This document shows positions 10,409-22,881 of a stretch of 64,000 nucleotides of DNA, one piece after another; the first letter of the stretch is position 1, and every line of letters starts with the position of its first letter. Under the pieces are notes generated by a model that worked only from the letters and a program-made list of their open reading frames with translations, was not told the origin of the DNA and ran no database searches. The translations under genes were made by a program, and so were the position numbers. This stretch comes from Triatoma infestans (lineage: Eukaryota; Arthropoda; Insecta; Hemiptera; Reduviidae): assembly GCA_011037195.1 (NCBI GenBank), contig JAAEAF010003449.1, positions 1-64,000 of the forward strand. The letters run 5' to 3'.

Positions 10409-10891
10409 TTCACATTTAACTTGTTCAATAGCCTCCTTAAGTAAAAGTTATACAATTAAAATATCTAAAAATTACAATATTAAATGAAAGAATGTTGCTT
10501 TTGGTTTTTGCTTGGGTTGTTGAAATAGGTTCTCCAGAAGTTAAGGGATGGCACTGCAATAACCCGCACTCCCCCTCGTCGACCAGATCGATGAGATAAG
10601 TGGGGAAGTGTGGGAAGAATCAACCACTAATGGTTCCACCTCACTCTGCCAGGCAAAGTGTCGTGTGTGGACGCCAATTATGGTATTGGTGCCATCCCAG
10701 CTCGAGTGGCAAAAGAAGAGAAAGATATATGAGAATATGGGGCGCTAATGGCCATAAGTCGTCGATGCGCCCGGAAAAAAAAACATCAATAATACAGTTA
10801 TTACACTTATAAAGAATATTAAAATCTGTATATGTTTTAAAAAGCAAACAATTCTGAAACTGTTGAATATGTGAATGGGGCCGCTATCAAT

Positions 10892-11125
10892 GCTGGATAA
10901 GTCGTAGCATGCATATTTATATTGTTCCTGACCGGTTTCGGATTTTCATCCATCGACAGAGCAAATTCACCAAGTTCGTGAGGAGAGTTCACTTCAACTT
11001 AATGTTTCTGTTACACTCACACTTGTTGGTTGTAACTCTCTAAACGAACTTGGTGAATATGTTGTGACGTTGGATGAAAATCCGAAACCGGCCAGGAACA
11101 TAATCAATATGCATGCTTTGACGAA
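10892..11125. repeat. Long imperfect inverted repeat (foldback)
   Basis: Arms of roughly 80-95 bp pair around a loop of about 60 bp. Left arm: gcatgcatatttatattgtt, then cctgaccggtttcggatttt and catcc, then caccaagttcgt. Right arm (11042-11125) is its reverse complement with a few changes: acgaacttggtg, ggatgaaaatccgaaaccgg, ccaggaac, atatgcatgc. The arms contain a GGAT-GAAA-ATCC mini-hairpin followed by GAAACCGG, reminiscent of the Penelope-like terminal motifs, but lack the CTGANGA core. Likely two head-to-head termini of an element. Confidence 0.7.
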
Positions 11126-11766
11126 TAAAATACCAGAATTTTAAAGCTATTATTTCTTGCATCACTTATTGGAAAGTTATAAGTTTTTTTTAACGCTTTA
11201 AAGAATGGACAATTACAAATTTGATGATCAAATTTTCAATTTCATTCTTACAGAAATTACGAAGCCTAAATTATCAATTTTATGTATTAGATTCTCTATT
11301 ATGAGCTTTACATAATGCTACCCAGTCCCAAACGAATCTGGTCAAATAATCATGAAAATTTAATTGACATATCTAAAAAAAGTAACTAAGCTTGACAGGA
11401 TTGTTTCTTTAAGCAATGTTGATTTAATATGATAATAAAAGATGAATTATTGGCTTTAGTGATTTCTAGGTTAGATAAATATTGATTGAAGAGTAAAATT
11501 ATCATATTTGAAGAACGAGGTTTGGAAATTTCGAACACCGGTTTTGCTTAAATTGAGAAATTTTCATTACTGGTTTGCTCTGAACACAGATCATGATAAA
11601 ACAGAAATTAAATAAAATTATTATCCAAAAAATTATTGCAATTAGTGCCCAGTTTTCAAAATTTGATATTTACCAGAAATACGTGTTTTAAAATCTATGT
11701 ACCGTCGATTATATCGAACTGCTCTTTTAGCGGATTGTCTGAATTCGTTTGATTTTTTTTATAAAA
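11126..11766. other. AT-rich spacer
   Basis: No feature recognised. Confidence 0.4.
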
Positions 11767-11768
11767 TA

Positions 11769-12264
11769 CAGTGAAAAACGTTTTAATACGAAACTGAGGG
11801 GACCTAAATATTTTTTCGTGTTAAACAATAAAATAGCGGTTTGTTTTCGTCTCGATTTCTCTGCCACTGTACACGTAGAAAAATAAGTTTATGTATTAAA
11901 ATTACAAAAAAAACAAACACAAAATTCGCTAATTTTAACACAAAATTCACCGAATTCGAGAACTAACTGGAAATATTTTGACAATGGCGGTGCCATTAGC
12001 TACTCAAAGACAAGCGGAAACCTAGCAACACTGGCAGCCATTGTTTATTTTGTTCCGTCTAACGAAAAAAAGCCAAAAAATTTGCGTGACGATGTGACAG
12101 CAGAAAGCAGGTATATTTTTTTCTTTTGGGAAGTGAAATCTTTTCGTGTTAAGTGATATCTGTTTCGTGTATGAAATTACATAGTATTTTGTCGGAACCG
12201 CAGTATGGTTTCGTGTTAACCGATTTTTCATGTTAAGAGTTTTCGTGTTAAATGGTTTTCACTG
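11769..12264. mobile_element. Pogo/Tc1-mariner-like MITE, 496 bp
   Basis: Terminal inverted repeats face inward: left CAGTGAAAAACGTTTTAATA from 11769, right (reverse complement) CAGTGAAAACCATTTAACAC ending at 12264. The match continues into cgaaact/cgaaaact. Both ends are flanked by TA (11767-11768 and 12265-12266), the target duplication of this superfamily. There is no transposase frame inside, so it is non-autonomous. Internal sub-repeats of tttcgtgtta occur near the right end. The CAGTG start suits pogo/Tigger-like termini. Confidence 0.75.
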
Positions 12265-12266
12265 TA

Positions 12267-13699
12267 AATCGAAACCGAAAAAATCGCAAGAAACTCCAAC
12301 TTGATGGGTCCATTTAGATATCATCACTCTATGCAATATATCCTGACCAAATATCCTTGCGGTACTATTTCAACATAATACTGTAGAATAATTACATACG
12401 TTTTCAAAAAAAAATGCAAAGTGAATATCTCACATTAAACAGAATACTCAGTTTTTGAAATTATTATTGTATATATTTGAAGCGGGGCTTTCAGTTTTCA
12501 TGATTTGTCTCGCAAACGGCTGCACCGATGTTCATTAATCTTATATTAAACATACGCCAACTTTACCTATATCTATAGTAAATAGCTATACTAAATAGCT
12601 TCCCTTTAAGTACAACTAGACTAACAAAAACCAAAACCATCACTTAAAGCGAAACTCCAATAGTCACACAGTTCATATAGGGCTGGCTCTGTTGTGGTAG
12701 GTAGTTACAATATGGGATTCCTGGTTTAGCATATTCACAGTAGTTCACGATCGCATACAACCATTCACGCAACCAACATTACACACTTGACGGACTATTA
12801 TATTCTTTGCACAAATATTTAAACCAAAATAGATCTTTTAAGGTGCATTGGATTTGTTTTAAATTCATTCTCTTTACAAATCTAACATCTTACTTATTAC
12901 ATAAAGTAGAAACTAATGCCAATTTTTTTCACCACTTTACGCCCAACAATCGGTCAGTTGTCGTGGACGGTGATGGGATAGCAAACATAATATATCTCAC
13001 TCATAAGTGAGACTAAACAGATAGTGAGATGTAACAATAGAAATGGACCCTAATTTAATCTCTTGTAAAAGATTAGAAGGGATAGCTGCCAGATAAAGAA
13101 CAAGATAGCCTCCCCCCTTATAATTAATCAAGAACATTGTCTTATTCCCAACTAAACCCGCAATACTTGCATATCCATAACACCTTCCCACAATTCGTAA
13201 CAATTGGAAATTGAATTCGTACATTTCACCATTAGACAGTAAAGTGCCTAACGAAAAATATTACAAATAAACGTGATACTTTTTTAATCAGTCCAAGGAA
13301 ACATTTCATGTTTAAGGAAATTCGTTGTAGTCACTTTGAGAAACTTCCAAAAACATATTCTGCAGGTTATAGTCGCACTTCTAATTATGTTCTTAAAATT
13401 TTCAATTCTATTAATGCTTCTAATCTATATATTAATATTATTTGTATTATATTTTATTTATGTTCATAACCCTTTTGTAACTAATTTATATTTAATTTTA
13501 TATTTATATTAATGTTCTTAAAAAAAAATAAAAATAAAAAATATTTTTTTTTGTATTATATACGATACTGTTTATTATACTTTCAAATTGTTTTTCTTGT
13601 TTTTTATTATTCTTCTTCTTATTATTGTTACAGTTCTTGTCACTGAATAGATTATTCGATTCAAAATATCATATGGAAATGTCTTTATGCTGTTTATTA
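12267..13699. other. AT-rich non-coding stretch
   Basis: No domain or repeat recognised. Small open frames at about 12807-13010 and 12997-13224 look random. Confidence 0.5.
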
Positions 13700-15359
13700 A
13701 AAATTAAAATTAAAAATTAAATTTATTTATTAAGCTTTAACGTATTACAAAAATACAATAAGCACGTCAACAAATTCAAGCTGTGATGTACAAAGAAACT
13801 GAGTTTACTTTAAATAAAATTTGCTCTTTATAATTAATGTAACTTACATATAACCAGGGATACTTAGTCTATACAAAATTCTGTAACATTCCACTTGTAT
13901 TCTAAATATTCAGTAACACTGTAGAAAGTTTTCTCTATCAGAAATCTTCTTACTACTTTTCTAAACTGTTTTTCTTCCATTTCTTGAATTTCATGCGGCA
14001 AGTTATTATATATTTTCCGAGACATTATAGTTGGAGACAAATCAGATTTTTTCAGTCTTTTAGCTGGAATGTGTAAGTTGTTTTTGCTTCTTATGCCATA
14101 TTGATGGAAATCACTTCTGAAAACATTATCAGTATTATCTTTTATAGCCAATAAATTAGTGATAATAAACAAAGATGGCAAAGTTAGAAGAGAATGCTCT
14201 TTAAACAATGCTTTACAACTATCTCTATTATTTTTTCTAAACATGGTTCTTATTGTTTTTGTTTGTAGCTTAAACACTAGATTACTATCAGAAGCTGCTC
14301 CCCATAGCAGTATACCATAGCTCATTTTAGAATAAAACAACCCGTAATAGGCAGTTTTCAAAACCTCTACTGATACTTCATCTCTCAGCTTTCTGAGCAT
14401 GTATACTACTTGTGCTAATTTACCGCACAGATTCTGCAAATGATGCCTCCATGTTAGACCTGAATCCAGCGTTATTCCAAGGAACTTCACTGGTAAGTCC
14501 TCATCTTTCATGGTTAAACTAAATACTTTTTTTATAGTTTTTTCTTCATTTAAAATGAGCTCATTTGCGTTTAACCATTCCTTCAAATTTCGCAGATCTA
14601 CAGTGCATTTGTTTCCACTTCGTTCAAGTCCTTGCCTCTCGATATAAGTGTGGTGTCATCGGCAAATAAAATAATATTCCCTGAGAAGATATCACCCATG
14701 TCGTTATAATAAATTAAGAACAGGAGCGGTCCAAGAATGGATCCTTGTGGAACTCCGTGTGTAACTTGTTTTGGGCTTGAAACTTCTTCTCCTTTAGAAA
14801 CATACTGTAGTCTGCCTGTCAGGTACAGATTGAAAAAATTCCATTCTTTGCCTGTAATGCCGTAATGGAGTAATTTCTCCATTAGTATTTTATGTGACAC
14901 CATATCAAAGGCCTTACTTAGGTCACAGAAAATAGGTACACATACTTCCTTTCTTTCAAAGGCTTCATATATTTCTTCTATTAAAGCACAAATAGCATTT
15001 ACTGTAGAGCATTTTCTTCTGTAGCCATATTGATGTTTGTTAAATAAATAGTTTCCTTCAAAATAATCGGTTAACTGTTTTGCAACTATACTCTCTATTA
15101 TTTTAGATAGAACCGGAACAATAGCTATTGGACGAAAATTAGCAGCACAGTGTACGTCTCCCTTTTTAAAAACTGGCACTGTTTTAATGATCTTTAGAGA
15201 ATCTGGAAATATTCCGGAATGTAAACAATTGTTTATTAATTTTACTAAAGGCTTTATGAAACAATGTATATTTTTTTTAATAAAATCATTTGACAATGGT
15301 ATTATACCATTTGCTCTAATGTTTACACTACCTATTTTGAAATTATATTTTACCAACAT
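13700..15359 (-). pseudogene. Jockey-group LINE fragment with reverse transcriptase
   Basis: On the minus strand the RT runs from about 15350 downward. Residues PVFKKGDVHCAANFRPI form the fingers and motif A is FCDLSKAFDMVSHK. Motif B is GVPQGSILGPLLFLIYYND and the catalytic box is FADDTTLIS. A stop at 14598 and a shift then lead into a second frame (14586 to 13864) with WLNANELILNEEKT, FLGITLDSGLTWRHHL, YGILLWG and a C-terminal tail ending in the EFCID region. That tail (about 240 residues) has the NNLP and RRFL boxes typical of jockey/CR1-type proteins. The 5' part (ORF1, endonuclease) is missing. A short A/T-rich tail lies at 13700-13740. One frameshift makes it inactive. Confidence 0.88.
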
Positions 15360-15419
15360 TAAAAATTATTATATTAAATTTCATTTGCAATTGAAAGATT
15401 TTGTAAAATGATTTGAATA

Positions 15420-15967
15420 GAAATATATATCGGAGGAACTTCTCACTTTATTAGAGCTATTAAAATTTGAGTCTCCCTAAAAAAGCATATCTGGTAATAA
15501 TGTCTGTGGATACAGTCGGGGTAAATGCATCACAAATACAAACACTTGTCGTGTGAAAAACACTTGTATTACTACTAGTGAATACACATAATATTCTTGA
15601 CTAGATACATACTGATGTAACTGTGCCTGTGGCCCAATGTCTTTATTTTTCCCCCATCGCCACCATCGGGAAGGAGCATGCTTCGATTTGTGTTTTTCTT
15701 TGATTGAACCTTCCGTGCGGGTTCAGCTAGTCGCTGGGACTTCTTGAGTATATACCACTCGCACAGTTGAAGCTCGAAGAAGCGGTGGCTCGCTGAGAGG
15801 TGTTTTCTGGCTTAGGTTTCCCGAAGGCGCCTAGTAGTCGAGGTAGTGCTACCTATTGACCACTAACAGATGACGCGACAGGGGTGGTGGTACCTATTAT
15901 CCACTAACAGATGGCGCCACAATGTCATATGTTTTTGTCATGGAAACTGGGATGACTAAGAGAGATA
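15420..15967. other. Non-coding stretch with a tandem 40-bp duplication
   Basis: Richer in GC than its surroundings at 15640-15930. The segment ggtagtgctacctattgacc recurs as ggtggtggtacctattatcc about 46 bp later; both continue with actaacagatg-cgc. It sits directly upstream of the Penelope-like pair and might be its terminal region. Confidence 0.4.
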
Positions 15968-16440
15968 ATACACGCCTTTTAAAGGAACGGATGAAGTTTA
16001 TTTTTTAAAGATAAGGATGGTGAGAATGAAAATGTAGGAAACGGTCAGTTAAATCGAATGGATTTATGTAACAATTAGTTACGAGAGAGCCATCGTTTTT
16101 ACGGATAATGGTCATATAAAGAAAATTGATTTAAATCAGTTTCAGTTTGATAAGTATACTGAATTCTCGGAAGGAAAGAATCGTAGATATTAAGGATTGT
16201 GGAAATCTGAGTGTTAGGAACAGCAGTCAGACAGACAATCGTCAACATATTTGAAGAAGAAAGGGGTATTCAAAGGTAATTGTATTAGTGAATGTTGGTC
16301 CAAGACTGCTACCATTGCAGAACCAAACACCTGTTTGTAGATATACTGAAAATAATCAGAGTTGCAACAGTGAGTTAATGACGCAGATATTAAAAACTCA
16401 TTTATCTTAAAATCTAAAATAGACAATCTATGTACTTATT
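15968..16440 (-). pseudogene. Penelope-like RT fragment, minus-strand arm
   Basis: The minus strand encodes LPLNTPFFFKYVDDCLS (within 16214-16426), with the YVDD catalytic box of Penelope-like reverse transcriptases. The arm is an imperfect inverted copy of 16441-16970, from the cacgcctt end to the DVSS-like end. Frames are interrupted. It covers only the palm region; no GIY-YIG endonuclease was seen. Confidence 0.75.
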
Positions 16441-16970
16441 TCACATGATGTGTCCTCTCACTTTACTAATATTCCTATTCAAGAAACTATTGATATCATA
16501 AAAAGCAAATACCATCTACTTCAAGATATTTCAAAAATTACTCTCCAAACCTTTATTTTCGCAATAACTTTATTTTCACAATGGGTGGCAGGTTGCACCA
16601 ATTTTTGCTCACAACATTATGACTCAATTAATTGAACAATCACTAGTAAAATTACCTATTAATGCCCCTTTCTTCTTCAAATATGTTGATGATTGTCTAA
16701 GTGTTGTTCCTAACTCTCAGATTTCCACTATCATTAATATCTTCAATTCTTTCCATGCGAGACTTCAGTTTACTCTACTTATCAAATTGAAAGTGATAAC
16801 AAAATCAATATCCTTGATATGACCATTATCCGTGAAAAACGATGGCTCTCTTGTAACTAATTGGTACATGAAATCGATTCGATCTGACTGCTTCCTACAC
16901 TTTCAATCACTTTCAATCCTTATCTTCATAAAATAAACTTCCATCAGTTCTTTTTACAAGGCGTGTATTA
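16441..16970 (+). pseudogene. Penelope-like RT fragment, plus-strand arm
   Basis: First frame (about 16447-16632): HDVSSHFTNIPIQETIDII, the motif A-type block DVxSLFTNIP of Penelope-like RTs. A second frame (16619-16822) has LPINAPFFFKYVDDCLSVVP, followed by ARLQFT. A shifted third frame gives DNKINILDMTIIREK, then a stop. The order motif A, YVDD, LDMTI matches Penelope-like RT. The fragment is broken by several shifts and is joined head to head with 15968-16440. Confidence 0.8.
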
Positions 16971-18272
16971 ATATTAATATAAAATTAATATTGAATTAAT
17001 TATAAAAAGATTATGAACATAAATAAAATATAAACAATATTAATATAAATTACAAGCATTGATACCATTTAAAATTTTTAAGAACATAATCGAAAGTGTG
17101 ACGTTAATTTATAGAATAGGGTTTTTGAATTTCGAAAAAGACTCCAGACGATTTTCTTTAAACTTGAAATGCAGTAGTAAGTTTTGGCACATATTGTCTT
17201 ATAATAATAATTATTGTGCGTACATTATTGTTTAAGGGGTCATGATATGCAAGTATTGGGGGTTTAGTTAGAATTAGAAAAATAAAGGGGGACATGCCGT
17301 CCTTATTACGTCAATATCTGTTGCAGCTTACTACCTGTTTAGTCCCCACCTCATGAGGATACAATTTGCTTCACTACTTTAATCATATCAACACTATTAA
17401 AACTCCAGAGTTGTAATCACTAAATAAAAAAACTCAATTTCCAAAATTTGACACGATCACAATACTTCCTTCCTCTTACAACCAGTTGTTACTGGCGTGA
17501 GTAAAAAGCTTTCCTGTAAAAATCTATATTTTGGCACTCTAGAATAGTCATTCCTTTTTATTTGGCACCTATTTGTTCGTGGCAATTAGTTATTTCGGAA
17601 ATTAAATAAACTCAAGTTGGTATTTGGATAACTAGAAAACATTCTTGCCAGATCTTATTTGGATTCCACCGACCTATTTAGAAAATGATGCTATTTCAGA
17701 ATATCACTTCAAATCTTTGTAGGTTTAATTCTATATTTAATTTGTTTAAAAACTATATATATATATTTTTTTTGTTAAAATAATAAATGTGTTATCCTTT
17801 GTCTTTAATTAAGTACTGCATATATTTATTGGAAAATTTAAATATATATATACCTACCATAAAAAATTTAAAACTTTCTTTTAGGAAATGAATAATGCAT
17901 AATATGTAAATATCAACCGTACGCATTACCTTCATTTTGCATAAATAGAGGCTATATTCCTAAAGTATTATGATGGTCTGTGCTCTTAATGTGAATAATT
18001 TATGTCATTTCTCAATCAATAATAGCCGTCCAACAAACAAATATACAAATGTTCATAATTTTCAAATATTTCTTTGAATGAATTCTTTCAATATTCGTCT
18101 AATGAATAAAATTATGTTTATTGTTGGTCATAATAGAAATAAGAAATGCAAATGACTTTTATAAAAAAGAGTCTGTATCTTATTATTCAGTCTGCTGATT
18201 ACTGCAGACTTTTACTTCTTTTCTTTTTCAAAATTGGAACGTCCAACCCTTTCATTTCATCCCTTGATCAAG
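16971..18272. other. AT-rich stretch with a family A fragment
   Basis: About 17425-17500 matches the right end of family A (atttgacacgatcacaatac, then cttcctcttac). A TA run lies near 17755-17765. Nothing else recognised. Confidence 0.5.
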
Positions 18273-18284
18273 TCTCGTATAAAT

Positions 18285-18502
18285 GTTTATGTTGCTCGTT
18301 ACGACCGCTGTATTCAATGTTGTAAATTGGATTTTGAGGTTCGGTCATACAAAAGAACTCTTTTTAAATTTCTACCTTTCTTTAGCCCAGTTTTTTAAAA
18401 TTTAAAAAATTAAAAAAGAAGGCAATAAATTTGCTGAAACGTCGGTAGAAATTTAAAAAGAGTTCTTTTATATGACCGAATCTCAAAATCCAATTTACAA
18501 CA
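18285..18502. mobile_element. Small Penelope-derived foldback element with 12-bp target duplication
   Basis: Two arms of about 60 bp are inverted: gttgtaaattggattttgag then gttcggtcata and aatttctacc, versus ggtagaaattt, tatgaccga and ctcaaaatccaatttacaac. The loop holds aaggcaataaatttgctgaaacgtc, a hammerhead-type stem II/GAAA/CGTC remnant that lacks the CTGANGA box. The whole is flanked by the direct repeat TCTCGTATAAAT at 18273-18284 and 18503-18514. The arms match the terminal sequence at 6598-6680. It therefore looks like a head-to-head Penelope-like terminal insertion that was mobilised as a unit. Confidence 0.8.
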
Positions 18503-18796
18503 TCTCGTATAAATTATTGAAATTAATTTGAGAGCGTTTAGTTTCAATTTAGAGAATTTGAATGAAATGGAAGCGACATATGGTAGGGGTCAACTTGGGG
18601 ACTAACAATTCTAGGACCCATTGAAATAAGAGTATTCTTCTAAAGATCTTCTAAAGACCTTCTAAAGTGTAAACACTCAAACTATTATTTTCTCTTTCAG
18701 TCACTCTCAGGTTTCTCTCTAAATTGGTTAATTAATTTCTAACAAATTGGATTTTTCTTATTAAGCTTTCCATATTGTACAATAGTCCGAGATTTT

Positions 18797-19703
18797 TACT
18801 TTCTGTTACTCCTAGAAAGAGGAAGTATTGTAATCTTGTCAAATTTGCGATATCTAGTTTTCACAGGAAACATCCGTTTTGAGGTCCCCTGAGTCCAAAA
18901 AAGTGTTTTTTAGAAAATGGCTGTGTGTGTGTGTGTATGTGTGTATGTATGTATGTATGTGTCTGTATGTGAACAACCTGGCTCAAAAATGAAAAACCAT
19001 AGAAAGTTGAAACTTGATACTCAGTTTAGGTATCACCATTGGATCTGACAGTAAGATATATGTCAAATTCCTTTACTGGTTGTTTTTTTACTTTTGCGAT
19101 TTTCTCAAAAATGGCTCCGACGATTTTCTTGAAACTTGGTACATCAACTACACATCCAAAAAGCTACAACTTTTATTTGAAACATTTCTCCGGGAAAATT
19201 CATTTATGGGTAATTTTGAAGGAGAGGTGGGGTTACGTCTTCCTCTAAAGTGCTATTTCAGTTTATTAGACAATTCTGTCATCTAAATAATATTAATTGG
19301 AATTAAATTTGTTGTTGAAATTCCGAGTTTGAAAAAATCAGATGATAGGAAGTGCGTTTACATTACCACTTTACTAAATGATTTTTTTTTTTCAATTTTT
19401 CGTGATTTGCTCAAAAATGGTTCCGACAATTTTCTTGAAACTTCATATATAATTTACACATACAAAGACGTACACATTTTCTTTAAAATATTTCTCTGGG
19501 AAAATTCATTTAAGGGCACTTTTAAGGGGGGTTATGTTTTTCTTTAAAATGCTATCATAGTTGATGATTACATAATTCTATCATCCAAACAAAATTAATA
19601 AGAAATAAAATAGATAGCCAAAATTCCAAGTTTCAAAAAACTTCGTCAATTATAATTTTGAGAACTGGGGTAAGAGAAAGTTGTGTGAATGTTTCACACC
19701 AGA
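18797..19703 (-). repeat. Family A repeat, copy A2
   Basis: Inverted relative to A1: begins TACTTTCTGTTACTCCTAGA and ends GTGTGAATGTTTCACACCAGA with its terminal hairpin. A GT microsatellite at about 18923-18960 replaces the CA run of A1. Two internal modules remain but are diverged. Open frames inside are accidental. Confidence 0.8.
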
Positions 19704-19779
19704 TGGATTTTTTTTTGTTTTTTTAAAGCCTACCTACCTCATTTTAGTGCCATCAAGCAGTACATATAAGGCGGGTTAA

Positions 19780-20070
19780 CCCCACCCAAAACAATTTCTA
19801 CAAAAAACAGGATATTACGAAAAATATCTCAGCGGACCTTATTTGGTACTGCCTCAATATTATAATTGGGGTAACCCTAAAATAGGGTTCGTATTTCCCT
19901 CCAAAACAACTAAATAGGAATTTTCCCGGTAAAAAGGTTTCAAATTAAAGATATACCTCGAAACAAAATATTATATGAAGAAAATCATTTAAATCTTTTA
20001 CGGAAAAAAAATGCAAAAAAATCTTGAATCATTCAACGGAGTCGTACTTCGAGATTTTTTTTTTTTTTTG
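19780..20070 (+). repeat. Diverged family A-like module
   Basis: Follows the module order (gggtaaccct, aattttcccggtaaaaaggtttcaaattaaag, gaagaaaatc, tcgtacttcgag) but with low similarity. Older copy or a related family. Confidence 0.4.
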
Positions 20071-20130
20071 CAGACACGCAATTTTTAGTAACCCTATTAA
20101 CTCTCCCTATCACTAGTAAAATAATTCTTT

Positions 20131-22060
20131 ATTTAGAAGGAGGTACTCTTATATATAAATTTATATTTACAATAATATAAATCCATTGCATACATTTAAA
20201 AAAAAAAAATCATGTACAACCCTTTAAAGTATGTTAATAATTAATTAACAGTTTTACCCAAAAAAAATCATAATATTATACTTTTCAAATCAAAAGTACA
20301 ATCAAACGGTCTTTATGTGAAATATGTTATTGTTAGAAAGTGGTTGTATCATACTTTTTTTTTATAAACTAATAACAGAAACTGTTTCTCATCAAGAAAT
20401 TCTCGGTTTTTCGTTTTTCTCACTGCCTCCTACTGTGAAAAAAAAAAAAATTGAAAACGAAAACTTCAAGAGAGAAAAAGTAAAAAAAATGTATCTTAAT
20501 TATGTATAAAGTTAAACATTCCCTATTTTTTAATTCGGAAAGTTATTAGCTCTAAACTATTGCGGAATCCTGCAGATACCTGTTGCAGTAAGAAAGAAAC
20601 GAGCATTTACTGCAATCCATGAGGCGGTCTCACCCGAACACTCTATTGTTGTATTGTTGTACAGTATGAAATGATCATGATATTTTTGATATATTTTTTT
20701 TTTTTTAAATAAACCATACTATGTTTGTGTTTAAATATTTGAAAACAAAATTAAAATTCTGAAATAAACTTTCATACAAACAATCCAAGGTATGAAAAAA
20801 AATGTAAAAATGCTCGTGATTTGAATTTGACAATATTATTCATCATTTATTTCCATTTCTCTCTAACACTAGCATCAAAATTGAGAGCATTTTAATTAAT
20901 TTAATGATTAATTAATGTTTATTTAATTTTATTTTAATTAGATTTCTTTTACCTTTTTTATGCCATTTATATTATTTTTATTTATGATAATTATTTCATT
21001 GTAATTGTTACAAATTAACAAGCTTTGATTTGGAATTGGAGCGACCTAACTTAATTTCTGTTTAGGTTATTGCCATATTTATACACACCATACATATATA
21101 TATATGTAGGTCGTATCGATATGACATTTATAGCATATTATGTATTTTATAAATAGCAAAAGTAAATAAGTTTCAAAGCATTGCTATCTACCTCTTACTA
21201 CAACTCTAGTCAAAGATAAAGGCTAATTATAATTTATATAATTTGTATGATATTTATTTAAATATATAATAATTTGGATAATATAATTGGATTATATATA
21301 TATAATGTTATATAATATATATAGTAAACTATTACTTTTTACTGCTTTAAGAAGTAGCTTGAAACTTTACAGAATAAGTTTCTGATTCTTCCGAATTCTC
21401 ACCAAAAATAGCTCCACCAATTCATTTAAATTGGAAATATTTACTACCCATAATAATAATAAATGCTTTTTATTATTAACTAATAAAACACAATTAAAGA
21501 ATCCAATAAATACAAACTATCTGACTGTTAGAGGGACGTTTGTTAGAACTGAAGCTACAAAAATTAATTTGTTCATTTTCAAAATTACAAAAATAAATAT
21601 AATAGCAAATTTAATAATTAAATTCAGCAATTAGCATTTTTCTACATCTGTTCGCCTCAATATCATAAGTAACTAAATTTTACTAGTTTTGATCCCAATT
21701 CAGATATGCCCAAAAATAATCCCATTATAACATATTCATATTTTAGAAAAAGCTTTAATAATATTATTACTAAGGACTTTATTTCTATCTGTACTCTAAA
21801 TAATAGATAATTATAAACCGATGCAGTAAAGACTTGAAATAAAGTAAATATGTTAAACCAAAATACTGGCAAGTATTAGATATTGTTCACTGATAACAAA
21901 CACTATAAATTTTTGATGTCCACTGAATAAATAAATGGTCACAAATTGTTCTTGGAAATCGTTTGTATAGTGATCGGCCAGGGTTTCCCTTGTATGATGA
22001 TGGTTCTTACTAGATTTGCTCCAGAAGGTCACTCACAGATGTATAGCCCAGTCTAACCTC
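20131..22060. other. AT-rich non-coding stretch
   Basis: Contains a family A tip with poly-A near 20395-20450 and TA-rich runs near 21290-21320. No gene seen. Confidence 0.5.
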
Positions 22061-22881
22061 TTTACTGATCTCATTGAGATTCTTCATCATCCAGAATTTT
22101 AAAAACGATGCAAATATGATCTATTTTTACTATATTCGGTTAAAGCCATTTGAGAATGTTTTGCTTTGTAATATCAAGAGTGCAAAGTACTTTTTTAGTT
22201 CCCTGAATTCTATTTGTTTGTCTCCATTGCGCTTTCCATCTTTGGAACCTCTGCCCTCTGGCTATCGCAACTGTAGTGGTGCGATCAGTTGAATTATTAT
22301 ATTTTAAATTAATTAATAAGAGTAGAAAGTAGTTGTCTGTACGACTAGGCCAGTGCAGTGTGGTTTGCTGCGTCAGCGTTTTGATCCTACTATTTCTCTC
22401 CGTGAGAGAGAGAATTGTGTTAAATAGGGTCATTCTAGCTCTGAGAGCTCTAGTGAATGGAGGCGATTGTAGGACTTTTCGGTGAGTACCTTAGCAATTT
22501 TCTAGCGTCTGGCGCCGAGGCGGCACACTAAATTGCACTGGCCCTGGTCTGACTTAGGGAATGGGGTTACATAAGAAATAGACTGTGGTTAGAGTATTAG
22601 CTGTTAGTAACCAGCCGGTTTAAGCCTTACCTTTGTATTGTAAATTCGATGATTGGTGGGGGTTTGTTTGGATAAGATTATAAGTAGAGTAAGGGTTATT
22701 ATTTACAGTAGAGATACAATTATGATTTAAGCCAGAGTGGAATTTATTAAGATTTGTTGAATTTATTAGCATGCAGTAGAGTATTAGTATCAAGGGAACA
22801 TCTAGTATGTTAGTTGGATGGTACCTGGGGTTCATGTTTAGTGCAGTAGTCATATAAGGGGCAATAATATATCTATCGTTA
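22061..22881. other. Unclassified stretch, moderately GC-rich
   Basis: The segment 22380-22560 (tctggcgccgaggcggcaca, ttgcactggccctgg) stands out in base composition and may be UTR of an element, but no domain or boundary could be found. Confidence 0.3.

Larger units (their letters stand above)
9464..10794 (+). mobile_element. LINE-A insertion, 5'-truncated, with perfect 13-bp target duplication
   Basis: The insertion (9477-10781) is bounded by AACATCAATAATA at 9464-9476 and again at 10782-10794. It begins inside the RNase H region, continues through a 0.8-kb 3' UTR and ends in GGCGCTAATGGCCATAAGTC, a GCGCCCGG tip and about 9 A. Truncated 5' end, A tail and direct repeats show target-primed reverse transcription. 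The same 3' tip occurs at 32681-32713 and 45662-45692. RNase H plus a C2HC knuckle suggests an I-like clade. Confidence 0.93.

Noticed and set aside
10895..11105. Third full hammerhead in the inverted repeat
   Set aside because: The GAAACCGG part is present but the CTGANGA box is replaced, and the GGAT-GAAA-ATCC segment forms its own hairpin instead.
22140..22853. Minus-strand open frames at 22140-22433 and 22620-22853 as LINE pieces
   Set aside because: No RT, RNase H or knuckle motif could be matched, and the composition is consistent with chance.
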